The notes beneath the pieces are model-generated. The model searched no databases, was not told the DNA's origin, and saw only the letters and a list, made by a program, of their open reading frames with translations. 64,000 bases of DNA from contig NC_064680.1 of the NCBI RefSeq assembly GCF_023278565.1, positions 2,108,001 to 2,172,000 on the forward strand, in the 5' to 3' direction. A program made the translations under genes and the position numbers. Within the stretch, counting starts at the first letter, position 1. Each line of letters begins with the position of its first letter. Below are positions 1 through 10,700 of this stretch, in pieces. This stretch comes from Colletotrichum lupini (taxonomy: Eukaryota > Ascomycota > Sordariomycetes > Glomerellales > Glomerellaceae).

Positions 1-227
1 ACACCACATGGCGTATCAGGATGCAAGCGAGGTTCAAGCCGCGGCTCAAAGCGAACAAGGAAGAAAAGGCAAAGGAAAAGATTAGTCGCAAGGAGCTTGA
101 ACAAGCGGTAGGGCGCAGACTCGAGGACGACGAAGTCAGGAAGTTGAAGAGGGCGAGAAGGGAGGGCGATTACCACGAGCAGTTATTAATGTTGAAGGTT
201 AAGGGAAAGCACGACAAGTACGGCTAA
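1..227 (+). CDS. 3' end of an unidentified basic protein gene (partial)
   Basis: An open frame enters from the left edge and stops with TAA at 225-227. About 74 codons are visible. The peptide is highly charged and Lys/Arg-rich, with predicted helical heptads (for example EEKAKEKISRKELEQAV) and the end KGKHDKYG. Such tails are common in nucleolar and splicing proteins, but I do not recognise a family and assign no function. The frame is open upstream of the first visible ATG (21), so that ATG is probably internal and the true start lies outside the window. The gene converges on the WD40 gene, whose stop lies 142 bp downstream, so the two 3' UTRs probably abut or overlap. That this is coding is inferred from codon choice and its continuity to the edge. 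Confidence 0.55.
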   Translation, partial: TTWRIRMQARFKPRLKANKEEKAKEKISRKELEQAVGRRLEDDEVRKLKRARREGDYHEQLLMLKVKGKHDKYG

Positions 228-368
228 CTCGGGGGATGACTTTCTTTGGCAACACGAAAAGGGGGGGGACCATGATACCCAAACGCAATGAGCAGCATAG
301 CCGTAAAACAATTCACTTTCGTTCTCAAGTTCTATTTTTCTTTACTTTTGCTTTCTTCGATCCCTGAC

Positions 369-1541
369 CTACGTGGGCCTCCAAGCCTTGATATTACCGT
401 CTTCTCCAGCAGTGAAGACAACCTGTTCGTCATCGTAGAAGCAGAACGAGCGTACAATCTCCCCGCCGTGCCCCCCCGGCAGACCGACGCTGTTCGCCCT
501 GTCGAAGCCCCAGCTGCCTTCGGCGGTACGGGACAGGTGTACCAACTCAAAGACTTGGCGGCTGATTCACTTATTAGCTACGCTGCCAAACATTGGGAGC
601 AATTCGTCAACAAGACTTACTCTTGTGAGCCTGCACCGACGATAGCACCGCTTCCGTCAACCTTTGTCGTCATGTTGGCAATGTACTGGCAGCCCAGTGT
701 CTCTCTTGCGTCGCCAAAGTCTACCAGAGCCGCGCCAGAGCCGCAATCCTCCGCGACGCTGTACACGGCCAGCTTCTCGTCGTGAGTCAGCACATAGACC
801 TCGGTATTGCTGAGGAAGGAGGCGTGGTGGACAGAGCCCTGGTTCAACGTCTGGACAACGACCTCATCTTCGTCCGAAATTCGTGTGTCATAGACGTTGA
901 CGAGGCCATCGGTCGATCCCGAGAGGAGGATATGAGATTCTGAAGGGTGGAAGCGGAGTTCTGTGACGTCGTCACTGTGGACTTCATCGTACTGGAGCCT
1001 CTGCTTCGGGCCGGCTCTGATATCCCTATGGATGTGTCAGGAGTTCTGTGTAATCGGGCGGGGGTGGGTAGTCGTGATCCAAGGAAGGCTTACCAGAGTA
1101 GCACGGAAGCGGTGTGGTTCTGGAACTCTGTGCCTAGTGCTATTGTGTTGCTCCTAGGGTCGCAAGCCATAGACAAGATAGGCGACTGAGTAGCTGAACG
1201 TTGTGTTAGTGAGATTCGTTAGATATTTCAGAGCGAGAAAACATACCCGCAAAATGAGCGACCTGCGGCTTTGACGCTTCCCTCATATCCCAGACTGAGA
1301 CTTCCCCATTTTCTCCCGCCGTGCAAACGATAGAGTTTTGCCAGTCAAAAGTCCTAAGGCATGTCAAGTTGCCATGGTTGGTCTGGTATGACTTGATCGG
1401 ACCCTGTCCCACTCGTGCAGGATCGAAGAGACTGAGTTTCTGATCTGATGAGATGGCGGACAGACCAGCGTTGAGGCGCTGAATGTCGAGAACATAGACA
1501 TCGCCAAATCTATGGCCGTCAACGCAAGACAGGTTGTACAT
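369..1541 (-). CDS. WD40-repeat protein, WDR89-like
   Basis: The spliced product is 330 aa from four exons: complement(369-561, 621-1025, 1094-1193, 1247-1541). All three introns are GT-AG and 53-68 bp long; the first has an ACTAAC branch site. Repeated WD40 signatures are visible: AISSDQKLSLFDP near the N-terminus, then CTAGENGEVSVWD, SVLLWDIR, LLSGSTDGLVNVYD, and FTAGEDGNIKAW at the very end. Length and repeat number fit a single seven-bladed propeller of the WDR89 type, a scaffold without catalytic activity; its partners are not established from sequence. The start at 1541 was chosen because the propeller begins immediately after it. An in-frame ATG at 1640 would add 33 unconvincing residues. 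The gene is divergent from HRD3 across about 580 bp. Confidence 0.8.
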
Positions 1542-2125
1542 TTTCACGGCACCTTGACCTTTGGTGCATGGCTTATATGAGCATGGACCCTTGACCAAAA
1601 ACTGAGATTTGTAACTACTTACTGAGCGTCGATGGTACACAGCTTAGACAGCTCAAAATTTGACCTCTCCTCTATGGTCTTGACAAGTTTGAAGATTTCC
1701 GCCCGCCTTATCACTTCCACCCGGCTGAGATCGAAATTTTGCAGACTATGAAATTCGTAGAAACTTGAGCAAGAATCACCAGTGAGCGCATTGGAGGACT
1801 GGTCAATGAAGAAGCGTTTTTATGCAAACCCCCGCGTTATACAAATACGCAGCATTCCGAACTAGTGCCCGCTTACAGCGGTATTGCGTACCTGGCGTCC
1901 GGCTAAGTTAGCGACCAATCAAGTCTCGTTTAGTGGACTATCCCTGTTCATTTGGAGCTCCCAATTCCATCTACGTGGACCTAAAGCCAGGACAGCTGTT
2001 CTGAAAGCACCGAGCTGCGTAATTGCTAGGAATACCAACAAACCCTCTCCCGACACCGCATATCTGTGAGATATAACATGTCGCGGAACTTTGCGCTCGA
2101 ATTTGGCACATAATTACCGTTCGAG
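1542..2125. promoter_or_regulatory. Divergent intergenic region between the WD40 gene and HRD3
   Basis: This 584-bp stretch separates two genes pointing away from each other, so it must hold both promoters. On the minus strand, a GTAAGT followed by several AG sites about 60-80 bp later (around 1560-1630) could mark an intron in the 5' leader of the WD40 gene. I see no other gene, RNA or repeat here. No specific factor site is claimed. Confidence 0.5.
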
Positions 2126-4822
2126 ATGAGGCGTTCTTTGCTCTGGCTAGGCCGTAAGTTAAAAGTCACTGAATCCAAACGGCTGAACGTAAGCTGACAT
2201 ATCATCAAGTGCTGTTGCAGGCAGCAACTGTATTCTGTGTCGACGAGCAAAAGGTCTTGAACGACTACGAAAAGAATCACGACAGCAGCGAAGGAAAGCA
2301 TGCGAAAGTACAAACGGATGTTATCCCGGAACACCACACCCCACCTCCGAGGCAGCCCGGTATGTACACTATTCGCGATGATGGGGGGAATGTCGGTTAA
2401 CAGAGCTGATTTCCCATAGGAGCGGACTTAGTCGAACTCGCAATCGAACAACTGATCAAGCTACCACCCCGAACCTACCCCAGACGTGAACGCCGCTATA
2501 CTGTCGTCTATACCGTGCTCCGATATGCCCTCAAAGTCGTGCCCAGCCTGAAGGCTGCACCTGTTCCTGGCAGCCACCAGACACAGGAGACCAAGGTCAC
2601 AGGTCCGTTGTTGGAGGCTGTGAAGCTGTTGGAACAGTCTGCTTTGAAAAACAACACGGACGCGCTGTACCTTCTCGCGGAGATGAACTTCTATGGCAAC
2701 TACACCTACCCGAGAGACCTCAAGGTTGCTTTCGATCATTACCACACCCTCGCGACGGTCCACGGAAATCGCACGGCACAGTACATGATTGGTCTTTACT
2801 ATGCAACTGGCATTGGCCATGTTGTTGCTCCCGATCAGGCAAAAGCGCTCCTCTACTACACTTTTGCAGCGATGCAGGGCGACACACGCGCGGAAATGGC
2901 CATTGGCTACCGCCATCACAGCGGCATCGCGACGCCGAAGAATTGCGAGGCTGCAAGCAAGTACTACAAGAGAGTTGCGGACAAGGCAATGGACTGGTAT
3001 CGTTCGGGCCCACCCGGCGGCATGGCTTGGGTGGTCGAGTCGTATCGTATCGCTGATGAGCTTGGCGGTGTCTACGGCGAGGGTGCTAGCGCTTCGAGTG
3101 CCGGTATGAACGCCATCAAAGTGAGCCCCAACTCCGACGCCAATGCCGCCATTGATGATGTGATTGAGTACCTCGATCTCATGTCGCAAAAGGGCGACGC
3201 CAAGGCATCTTACAACCTTGGAAGGATCTACTACGAGGGGCAGAGGGGTCTCGACCGGGATCTGGACCTTGCTCGCAAGTACTTCTTCACTGTGGCGAAA
3301 CGGTACTGGCGTAAGGACGGCCGTATCATCGAAAACCATAAGCAGGGTATCGAGAAGACGGCGAGTAAGGCGGCTGGCTTCATTGGCCGCATGTACTTGC
3401 GTGGTGATGGTGTCGACCAGAGCTTTGATCAAGCAAAGAGATGGTTTGAGCGAGGCATCTCTCACGGAGATGCCCAATCCCAGCATGGACTCGGTCTCAT
3501 GATGCTTTACGGGTACGGGACGCCAAAGAATGTTGCCATGGCTACCGACCTCTTTAAGGCGGCAGCGGAACAGGACTACGCTCCATCCCAGATCGAATTG
3601 GGCGTGCTCTACCTGGACCAGGGCGGCGCAGAGGACGTCCGCATTGCAAATAACTACTTCGAGCTTGCTGCCAGATACGGCCAGATCGAGGCTCACTACT
3701 ACCTTGCTGAGATGGTATACAACGGCGTGGGCCGCGACAAGACGTGCGCGATGGCTTTGGGCTACTACAAAAACGTTGCCGAAAAGGCCGAGCCGCTTGT
3801 TTCCTCATGGGCCGAGGCGAACCAAGCCTACTACTACGGTGACGAGGAGCTCGCTTTCTTGGAATACGTCATGGCAGCAGAGCAAGGATATGAGCGCGCG
3901 CAGAACAACGTCGCTTTCATTCTTGATCCTGTCCAGTCACGACTCCAAATACCCGACTGGCTGCCGCTTCCCGAGTGGTTCGGTCTTCAGCAACATACCC
4001 GCCCCAACCTACTCAACAACCCTAGACTCGCCCTCATGTACTGGACGAGGTCATCCAGGCAGTCGAACGTGGACTCTCAGGTCAAGATGGGCGACTACTA
4101 CTTCCACGGAATTGGTTCCGAGCCGGACGTCAACAAGGCCGTTCAGTGTTACACGGGCGCCTCGGACTACTCGCAGAGTGCCCAGGCCCTTTGGAACCTT
4201 GGTTGGATGCACGAAAATGGCATTGGCCTGACCCAGGACTTCCACTTGGCCAAGAGATACTACGACCAAGCGCTCGAGGTCAATGAGGAGGCTTATCTTC
4301 CTGTCACCTTGAGTCTACTGAAGCTCCGCCTCCGAAGCGCATGGAACACGTTCACTCACGGCCCGATTCACTCAATCCAAGACGATCCTAGTAAGTCAAC
4401 ACGGCGCATTCACCGAGATACACATCGGCTAACCACACACATTAGAACCAAAGAAGGACTGGTCACTCAGCGAGTGGATTGCCAACTTCCTTCAAGACGA
4501 CCAACTGTTCTATGACGACCCGTACTATGAAGACATCTTTGATGATACTATCGGCGGAACGGGCCCAGACGGCGTGCCGCTGGAGGACGACGGCATCGCC
4601 GAGAGCCTCATCATCGTCTTCCTCGCCCTGTCCCTGGTGCTTCTTCTCTACTACAGGCAGCAGAGGCAGCAGCAGCATCGAAGGGAGGAGGAGGCGCAGA
4701 GACTCCAACAGCAGGGGCAGCAGGGTCAACCTGCCGCAGCGCAACAGCAAGATCAGGGCCTTTTCCCTCCACCTGGCAACCCGGAATGGAACAACTGGGT
4801 CGCTGGCGGTATTGGACATTGA
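2126..4822 (+). CDS. HRD3: HRD3-like ERAD ubiquitin-ligase adaptor (SEL1 repeats)
   Basis: The spliced product is 841 aa from exons 2126-2153, 2210-2359, 2420-4390 and 4446-4822. In the family, Hrd3/SEL1L sits in the ER membrane, captures misfolded luminal glycoproteins and stabilises the Hrd1 ubiquitin ligase. An N-terminal signal peptide (MRRSLLWLGLLLQAATVFC) appears only if intron 1 ends at an AAG acceptor (2207-2209). Many SEL1-like repeats follow, recognisable by phrases such as YLLAEMNFYGNY, YNLGRIYYEG, RMYLRGDGV, GLMMLYGYGTPKN, HYYLAEMVYNGVG and WNLGWMHENGIG. A single C-terminal membrane span lies at about residues 770-786, followed by a Gln-rich cytosolic tail. This signal-repeats-TM order is the Hrd3 layout and the length fits the family. 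A long antisense open frame opposite 2461-3696 is a shadow. Confidence 0.93.
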
Positions 4823-7710
4823 AGCGTTTGTATGAATACGGATAAAAAGAAGTAGCTGTTGGAGATGGTGTGTCAGATGGGTGTTGCAAGGATTAGTTGG
4901 GGAGGACGATTAAAGCATATTCAGCGCCGGCGTTTGGGAATGTCCAGGGAATAGGACTTGTTTCCTCGAGACTCGTTGCAATTCAAGAAGTTTTTTGCTA
5001 TAGCCTTCTTGCTAATTGGGTACGGTGACTTACTCCTTCGCCAACACCGCTTAAGATGACGAACGAAAGGATACTGAAGCGCCCACTCGTGCAACCGCTT
5101 GCCTATTCCTTACTACTGTGGGGTTTCCAACTTTCCTGGGTCGTATCAACGTATGAAGTTGACATTTCTTCGAGAGCAATGAGTTGTTAAGGCGAATGTT
5201 GATGCTAGGTTCTCACCTTCAGAGCATATGATTTGTCTTCCGGCTATCGTTTCTTCAGTTTCGTTTGCTGGACCTACAGCAGTTGGCGTTTTGAAGATGC
5301 CTTAGGGGGCTTTGGCGTAGGACACATATCACCAACAGGAAGCTAAACCCTTTGTCGATGAAGCCATCGCTACGCTGAACTTGCCCATCACGTAGCACGA
5401 AACCATCATTCTCTTCTCGGTTCCTCCGGAATGCGCGTGGGGAAGTGCGGGTATGCCTCGCGTGGTATGGGTAGATAAATTGGGTGACGCGGAGTCTACG
5501 AAGATTCTTGATCAACAACATCCAGCTCCGCAAGATCCCTCCCCATTGTGAAAGACTTATATCGCGTCTCGGGTCTACAGGGCTCAAAGACATTGTGTAT
5601 GGTTGTGGATATGCGTTGGTCGGAAGGGGAGTCTGGACTTTCGATGCAGTTTCGTAACCATCTTCTCCACTCCCTATCTCAGGCCTTCTCCTTGAGGGAG
5701 GTTGAGGTTCACCCATGTTTAGAGTTTATCATCAACTTCCAGTTTTCCATGAAGAGAGAATGGAGACTAGATACTGATAGGCTTCTATCGAAGGCCTTTA
5801 TATGGAGCATGGAGGTCTGCTCAAGCTAGATGTGCTCCAACTTACGTCCTCTTACCATATTAACATCATCGAAATGCCCTGCACGTAGCCTAGTTCAAAT
5901 CCGTTGTGAGGCGCTCATTCTTGGACGCCTTCAGGAAGGCCCCAAAGGTATGGCAGAGTGGACACACGTAGAGACCAGAGGAAATTGGGGAATTTTGACG
6001 ATACGTTGCGAGAGCGCCCGAGTTGAATCATGAGTTTGTCTACGAAATCCTTCTATCATGATTTGACGGCACAAACGGTCAGCTGGGTCATCATCATGGG
6101 CGTTATTTAAACCAACGAAGGCCATATAGAGTTCTCCGGGTACGGGGGGTTGTATCATGAACAAGGCAATTTGGACCAGGTTCAAGGCGACCTCGATGAT
6201 ACTACCACGGAAACATTTCTCACTTCACAACGACGCGGTGCATTGTGTTACGTGGATGTTGGTAATCGTAGACAAAACCCCGGCTCGGTATGAAGCCCAT
6301 TGTTGTGGAGATCATAAAGAGAAAAATCCAAAAAGGCCAAACAGCTCCCGGCTCGCCTGTTGCTGCTGCTGTTGCTGTTGTGTAAAGTTTTTTCCTTCGC
6401 CGGACGGGGGTGCTCGACTTGGGGGTGCCGCACTGCCGTCGATCGTTGCAGGCGGATCCGGAGGATCAGATCATCATCGAAGCCACGCTTCAGCGCGCGT
6501 TGGTGGGAATCGATTGTCAAATCACACATATATACGATGCACACCCGCCGTGTTCCCCACTGTATGTATACAGGACGTGGCAGGATTGCCCGTTTCCAAC
6601 TACGAGTGGGCACTTTCCATGGAGTGCTTGTGTTTTGCTCTCGTATTGGACGTTGCTGTATCTTGGGCACTTTCGAGTATCATTCACGACGGATGGTATC
6701 CCGCTCGAGTAAAGGTTCCTGTTTGCTTTTATGCTCCATTGTTATCCACTGATATCTTGCCCACTGGCCTTGTAGCAAAACCACCAAAGTTGCATGCAGT
6801 GGGAAACACTGCCCCCCTTGTTGCCAAACTACAGGCGCATGTTGCACAGTCGAGGCTCCTTCCCGTCCCTGCGAACTTGTGGGATGAGGCTGCCGCTGAC
6901 GGTGAGCCGAGTATTTGCAATCTTTGGGGGCTTAGACGATACATTTCTAGAGAGCCGTCATGTCACCGGCAGATGTTCTGAATATCCGATGTACCCATGT
7001 CAGACACAGCCTGCTGTCCTGCCCATGTGACTGGAGGCAATTGCCAAACGGATTTCTTGGTACCATCGGCTGTGGGAACGTCGAGGATTTAGCTTTCCAT
7101 GTAATGGAACTCCAGGAAGGAAGTAGGGGTAAGTGTTGAAGGCTCAAATGGCCATGTTCAATGTACTACAAGAGCTCGTCAGAGATTGCAACATGAAGTG
7201 AACGAGTAGGCTATCGGAGCAAAACCTGAACTTGGGCAGGGTTTGCTTGACTGTAAATCACCAAAGGATTCCAGACTAACGCCGTGGCGTCTAGCGATAT
7301 ATAAGTGGCTTTGCCCACACATTGGGGAACGGCCTGCTATGAGACTTACCATGCCAGGGCTGTCAACTTACAGTAAGAGGCCAGCATGAGATGAGGCCAA
7401 ATAAAAACACCAGCCAGGGAAAACCAGGCCCTCTGACGTCCTCTTTGTTGTCCAGGTGTGACTACATATGTCAATGCCCGGGCAAACGTTCCAGAAGGTC
7501 GAGTCCGGACCGTTTTCCATCCTTCTCTTTCTCCCTCCTGTCAGTGCGCTGCTGCTCGAGCAATATCCCGTAGGGCGAAAGTGTGTTGGTTCCACGAGAC
7601 TGTGCGGGCCTTGACCTTCGTGCGTGTAGGCCGGCCCAGAGCTGATTTGCAATGCATCTGCATGTCAGATTACTTGGAATGTGGTGCTCGTGGCTTGCCG
7701 GTGCAGATGA
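4823..7710. other. Gene-free region between HRD3 and the retrotransposon
   Basis: About 2.9 kb with only short, mutually overlapping open frames and no recognisable domain. The best candidate is a minus-strand frame of about 153 codons at 5255-5716; its composition is not convincingly coding and I found no family. A (TGC)n/(TGT)n tract lies at about 6357-6380. Base composition is normal and CpA/TpG are plentiful, in sharp contrast to the RIP-mutated element starting at 7716, so RIP has not spread noticeably into this flank. Confidence 0.5.
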
Positions 7711-7715
7711 GACAG
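7711..7715. repeat. Target-site duplication GACAG, left copy
   Basis: The five bases GACAG directly precede the 5' LTR and are repeated exactly at 14567-14571 after the 3' LTR. A 5-bp duplication is usual for Ty1/copia integration. Removing the element and one copy gives a continuous pre-insertion sequence, gcagatga-GACAG-catccctc. Confidence 0.88.
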
Positions 7716-7920
7716 TGTCGGATTAGAAGTCCAATTCGACCGCGGCATACAGCCGACTGCGCAGGGGCCAATTGGGGGCCCTATTTACGATTATCATAGC
7801 CAGCCCAACCTACGGTTAGAACCTCCTTTTTATACCTACTACGCAGATATTTATATAGTTTAATTAATCTCTTCGTTAACTACGGTTCGAACTAACTACC
7901 TTATAATAAGGATACTAATA
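7716..7920 (+). repeat. 5' long terminal repeat
   Basis: 205 bp, running from TGTCGG to CTAATA, the terminal CA apparently changed to TA. It aligns to the 3' LTR without any gap. I count about 18 differences, all transitions. The first ~90 bp still contain CpA and TpG dinucleotides that are TpA in the 3' copy, so the outer edge of this LTR was spared. Confidence 0.93.
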
Positions 7921-9181
7921 CTAATTAGTAATTAAACTTTATTATTATAGATCGGTAAAGTATCTTATTATATAGAAGAGACGACTTTTTAATACCGTAC
8001 GGGATAGGAGATTTATACTAATTAACCTTATAAAAGTAGACGAAAAAGGAGGCGATTCTTAAATATTATACGGAATTAAGTAATTATAGCCCTTTACTAC
8101 TTACGAGAGGTCGACGTTTACTATATTAAACTACGTTAATTAACGGAACCGCTTGAGCGACTAGCTTTTTATTATTACCCCGAGCAGCTTTTTTATTAAA
8201 CGATTTTTTTATAACCGGCCCGCGATTAGAAATTAATTAGTTAAATTAATAAAAATACGGTATAAAAAAGCACCGCGCGATTAAAAAAGGGGATTTCTAA
8301 ACATAGATATTCTTACTTAGTAGTAAAAGTAACCTTATAAAAGTTATTAAGCTAAGAGATCTACGGTATATAAGAAAGTCTATTATTACGAGGATTTTAT
8401 AAGTATAACCTTAAGCCTACGATCTAGACGACTTCTTTATAGCTCCCTTAACTACCCCCCGGGTATTATTTAAAAATATAGTATAAGGGACGGTTTAATA
8501 AAGGAGGAGGGGATTTAGAGGTCCTAATAGTATCGAGCTAAGAGTATTATAGATCTCGGAAATTAATTAAGGAAGCTATTTAGAGATTATAGAGAGCACG
8601 AGGCTTAAGAGGCTAGAAGTATACGGGATAGCGGAAATTAATAACTAGTAAAGATCCTAAGACTAATTATTATATTTTCTTATAGTAATATAAACGTCTA
8701 CCGCTATTATTATTAAAAAGAACTACTAAAACTTACCCTTTTTTATTAAACGAAAAGGAGGATCTTAGTAAGTACGATAGCTAGCGATTTAGAAGGGTAG
8801 TAGTAATTACTAAAAATAATAAAAACGAGAGTAGTAGTAAGATAGCGAGAGGAAGCGGGAATCTCCTAGACCTTAATAAATTCGTTAAGTAGCGAAAGTA
8901 CGGATTTACTACGACTTACGCGCGGATTAAATATATCCCCGTTAAGATTAAATACGCTAGTAATTACTAATATAGGCATAAGCTAGAGCACGACCCTTAG
9001 TAAGTTAGGGTAAAAAAGAAGAGGACGAAACCCGATCCTAAATAGAATCCTAATCCCTTATAAATAGGTAAATATTAACCCGGACTATTAGGGGACGTAG
9101 ATATATAGAATCGTAAATTAGCTTAATAGTAAGTAAATTAACGCAGTATTAATTTATTTAACTAAGGTCTATAAAAAAAAG
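7921..9181 (+). other. Unexplained 1.26-kb region between 5' LTR and gag relic
   Basis: Fungal copia elements usually start gag soon after the primer-binding site, but here recognisable gag-pol frame only begins near 9180. Reading frame 1 (codons starting at 7921, 7924 and so on) has stretches that look coding apart from RIP-type TAG/TAA stops. Examples are LREVDVYYIKLR near 8101, TSKDPKTNYYIFL near 8644 and KYGFTTTYARIKYIPVKIKYAS near 8896 (given in pieces: KYGFTTTYARIKY, then IPVKIKYAS). Frame 1 differs from the gag-pol frame (frame 2). It could be an extra upstream gene, a displaced gag N-terminus or untranslated leader. No primer-binding site could be recognised after RIP. Confidence 0.4.
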
Positions 9182-10700
9182 GGGCTATAGGGGTAACCCC
9201 TATTTTATAAAATCGTAAACGACCTTAGTTATTAGCTAGACGAATAGTTCGCGAGCGTAAGCCTAGGAATTGCGAAAGTAGTTAATAAATTCCTTTACGG
9301 GCGAGGGGTATTACTAACGTAATTATAATCACGAGAGCTATACGAAATACTAATAGCGATAATTATAAAAGAGGAATTCGTACTATAGAACTAGGTATAG
9401 GTCGATAGAGTATATAATCGCTTTAATAAATTTAAAAAAAGGGTAAACGACCTAGATTTCCTCCCTATAATTACTAACGGAAATCTATTATTATAAAAGG
9501 ATATACTAGGGCAAAATATAGTACTAGAAGTACGATAATTAATAATTCTACCTATTTCGATCTATAACTCGTTACTATTACTAATACGAAATTTAGCGCC
9601 GATCGGCTAATAAAAAAGGAGGTAGACGACCCAAAGTTATTAATAGTACGTAGCGACGCAGGGTTCGTATATAAATACTAAAAATCTAGTAGTAAATACG
9701 AGGTAATTTATAGACCTTAAAAAGATCTTCTTAAAAGAGAAATTATACTCTAGGGGGAAGTATAAGGTCTTATAAAAAACCCTAATAATGTTTTATAATT
9801 ATTATAAAAAAGTCGGAATTAGGGAACACTAGTACTATTCGGTAATTAATATTATACTCGTAAGCAAAGCCTTTAATTATTATTACGAAGCGGTACGTAA
9901 TCTCGATCGAAACGACTTTTTTAATATAATTAACGCAATCTAAAGCCGCTTTAAGACTTATAATAAGAACCTAGAGCTCCTATCTAAGCTACGAGCGATT
10001 TCTTTTATATTTATAACTAGGATAATAGAGGGTAAATTGCAAGTAGAGATCCTCGAAAAGCTTATTAATCGAATTAATAAGCTAGCGAAAACCTAGCTAA
10101 ATAAGGGGATAAACGAGCGGAAAGTCGGATATCTCTATATTATAATCTAGTATATATTAAAAATAAAGATTACCTTATACTAAGTACTTAAAGACTACGA
10201 GACGCTCTACTCGAGGCTAAGATCTAGCTTTAATATTAAAATAAGAATACTACGCTAAACCTATTTCTAAGTATACGACGGCCCTTATTAATAATATTAG
10301 GTCGATCGAACGTATAATAGGAAAAAAAAAGAGGCTAGATATAGTAATCGTTAGTAAAGAGGCCTAGATTTATCGAATAGGTAGAGATTTAACTTACGGG
10401 TAGGGTAATAAAAAAAGTAATATTATATTTATAAAAAGGATAGATATTAGTTAAGTAATTACTTTAAAGAAGAGCGTACTAAATTATATGAATAGTATAG
10501 AAAGTCGAGGGTAGTAGATAGTAAAACTAGCCCTTATTAGTTTAATTAATTCCTTATTATATATAAGGGTAGATCCGGGGGTACGGAACCTAGCGATAGT
10601 AACTAAAGTAGTAGCTTAAAGCATATACCCCCTATAGGAGATTCGGAAAATAAAGAAGATCTTACCCCCTATATTAACGAATTAGATTACGACGAAATTA
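9182..10700 (+). pseudogene. gag relic of the copia element
   Basis: Frame 2 holds a long helical, charged region interrupted only by TAG/TAA codons that CpA-to-TpA or TpG-to-TpA change explains. Near 10415-10490 lies a zinc-knuckle relic: Cys positions now read Tyr, but the trailing EERTKLYE-type context of fungal copia gag proteins survives. Gag forms the particle shell and binds RNA in the family. I saw no frameshift; the same frame continues into pol. Boundaries are approximate. Confidence 0.6.

Noticed and set aside
2461..3696. 411-codon open frame on the minus strand
   Set aside because: It lies entirely opposite the HRD3 SEL1 repeats and arises from their codon bias; no domain is recognisable.
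5255..5716. Possible 153-codon gene on the minus strand
   Set aside because: No family, no splice support and unremarkable composition; left as a weak candidate only.
5885..5910. GTTCAAATC, similar to an internal tRNA promoter B box (also near 17767)
   Set aside because: No A box or cloverleaf-forming sequence at the right distance on either side.
6157..6981. 274-codon + frame containing a run of cysteines
   Set aside because: The cysteine run is a translated TGC/TGT simple repeat; the remainder has no domain and overlaps other random frames.
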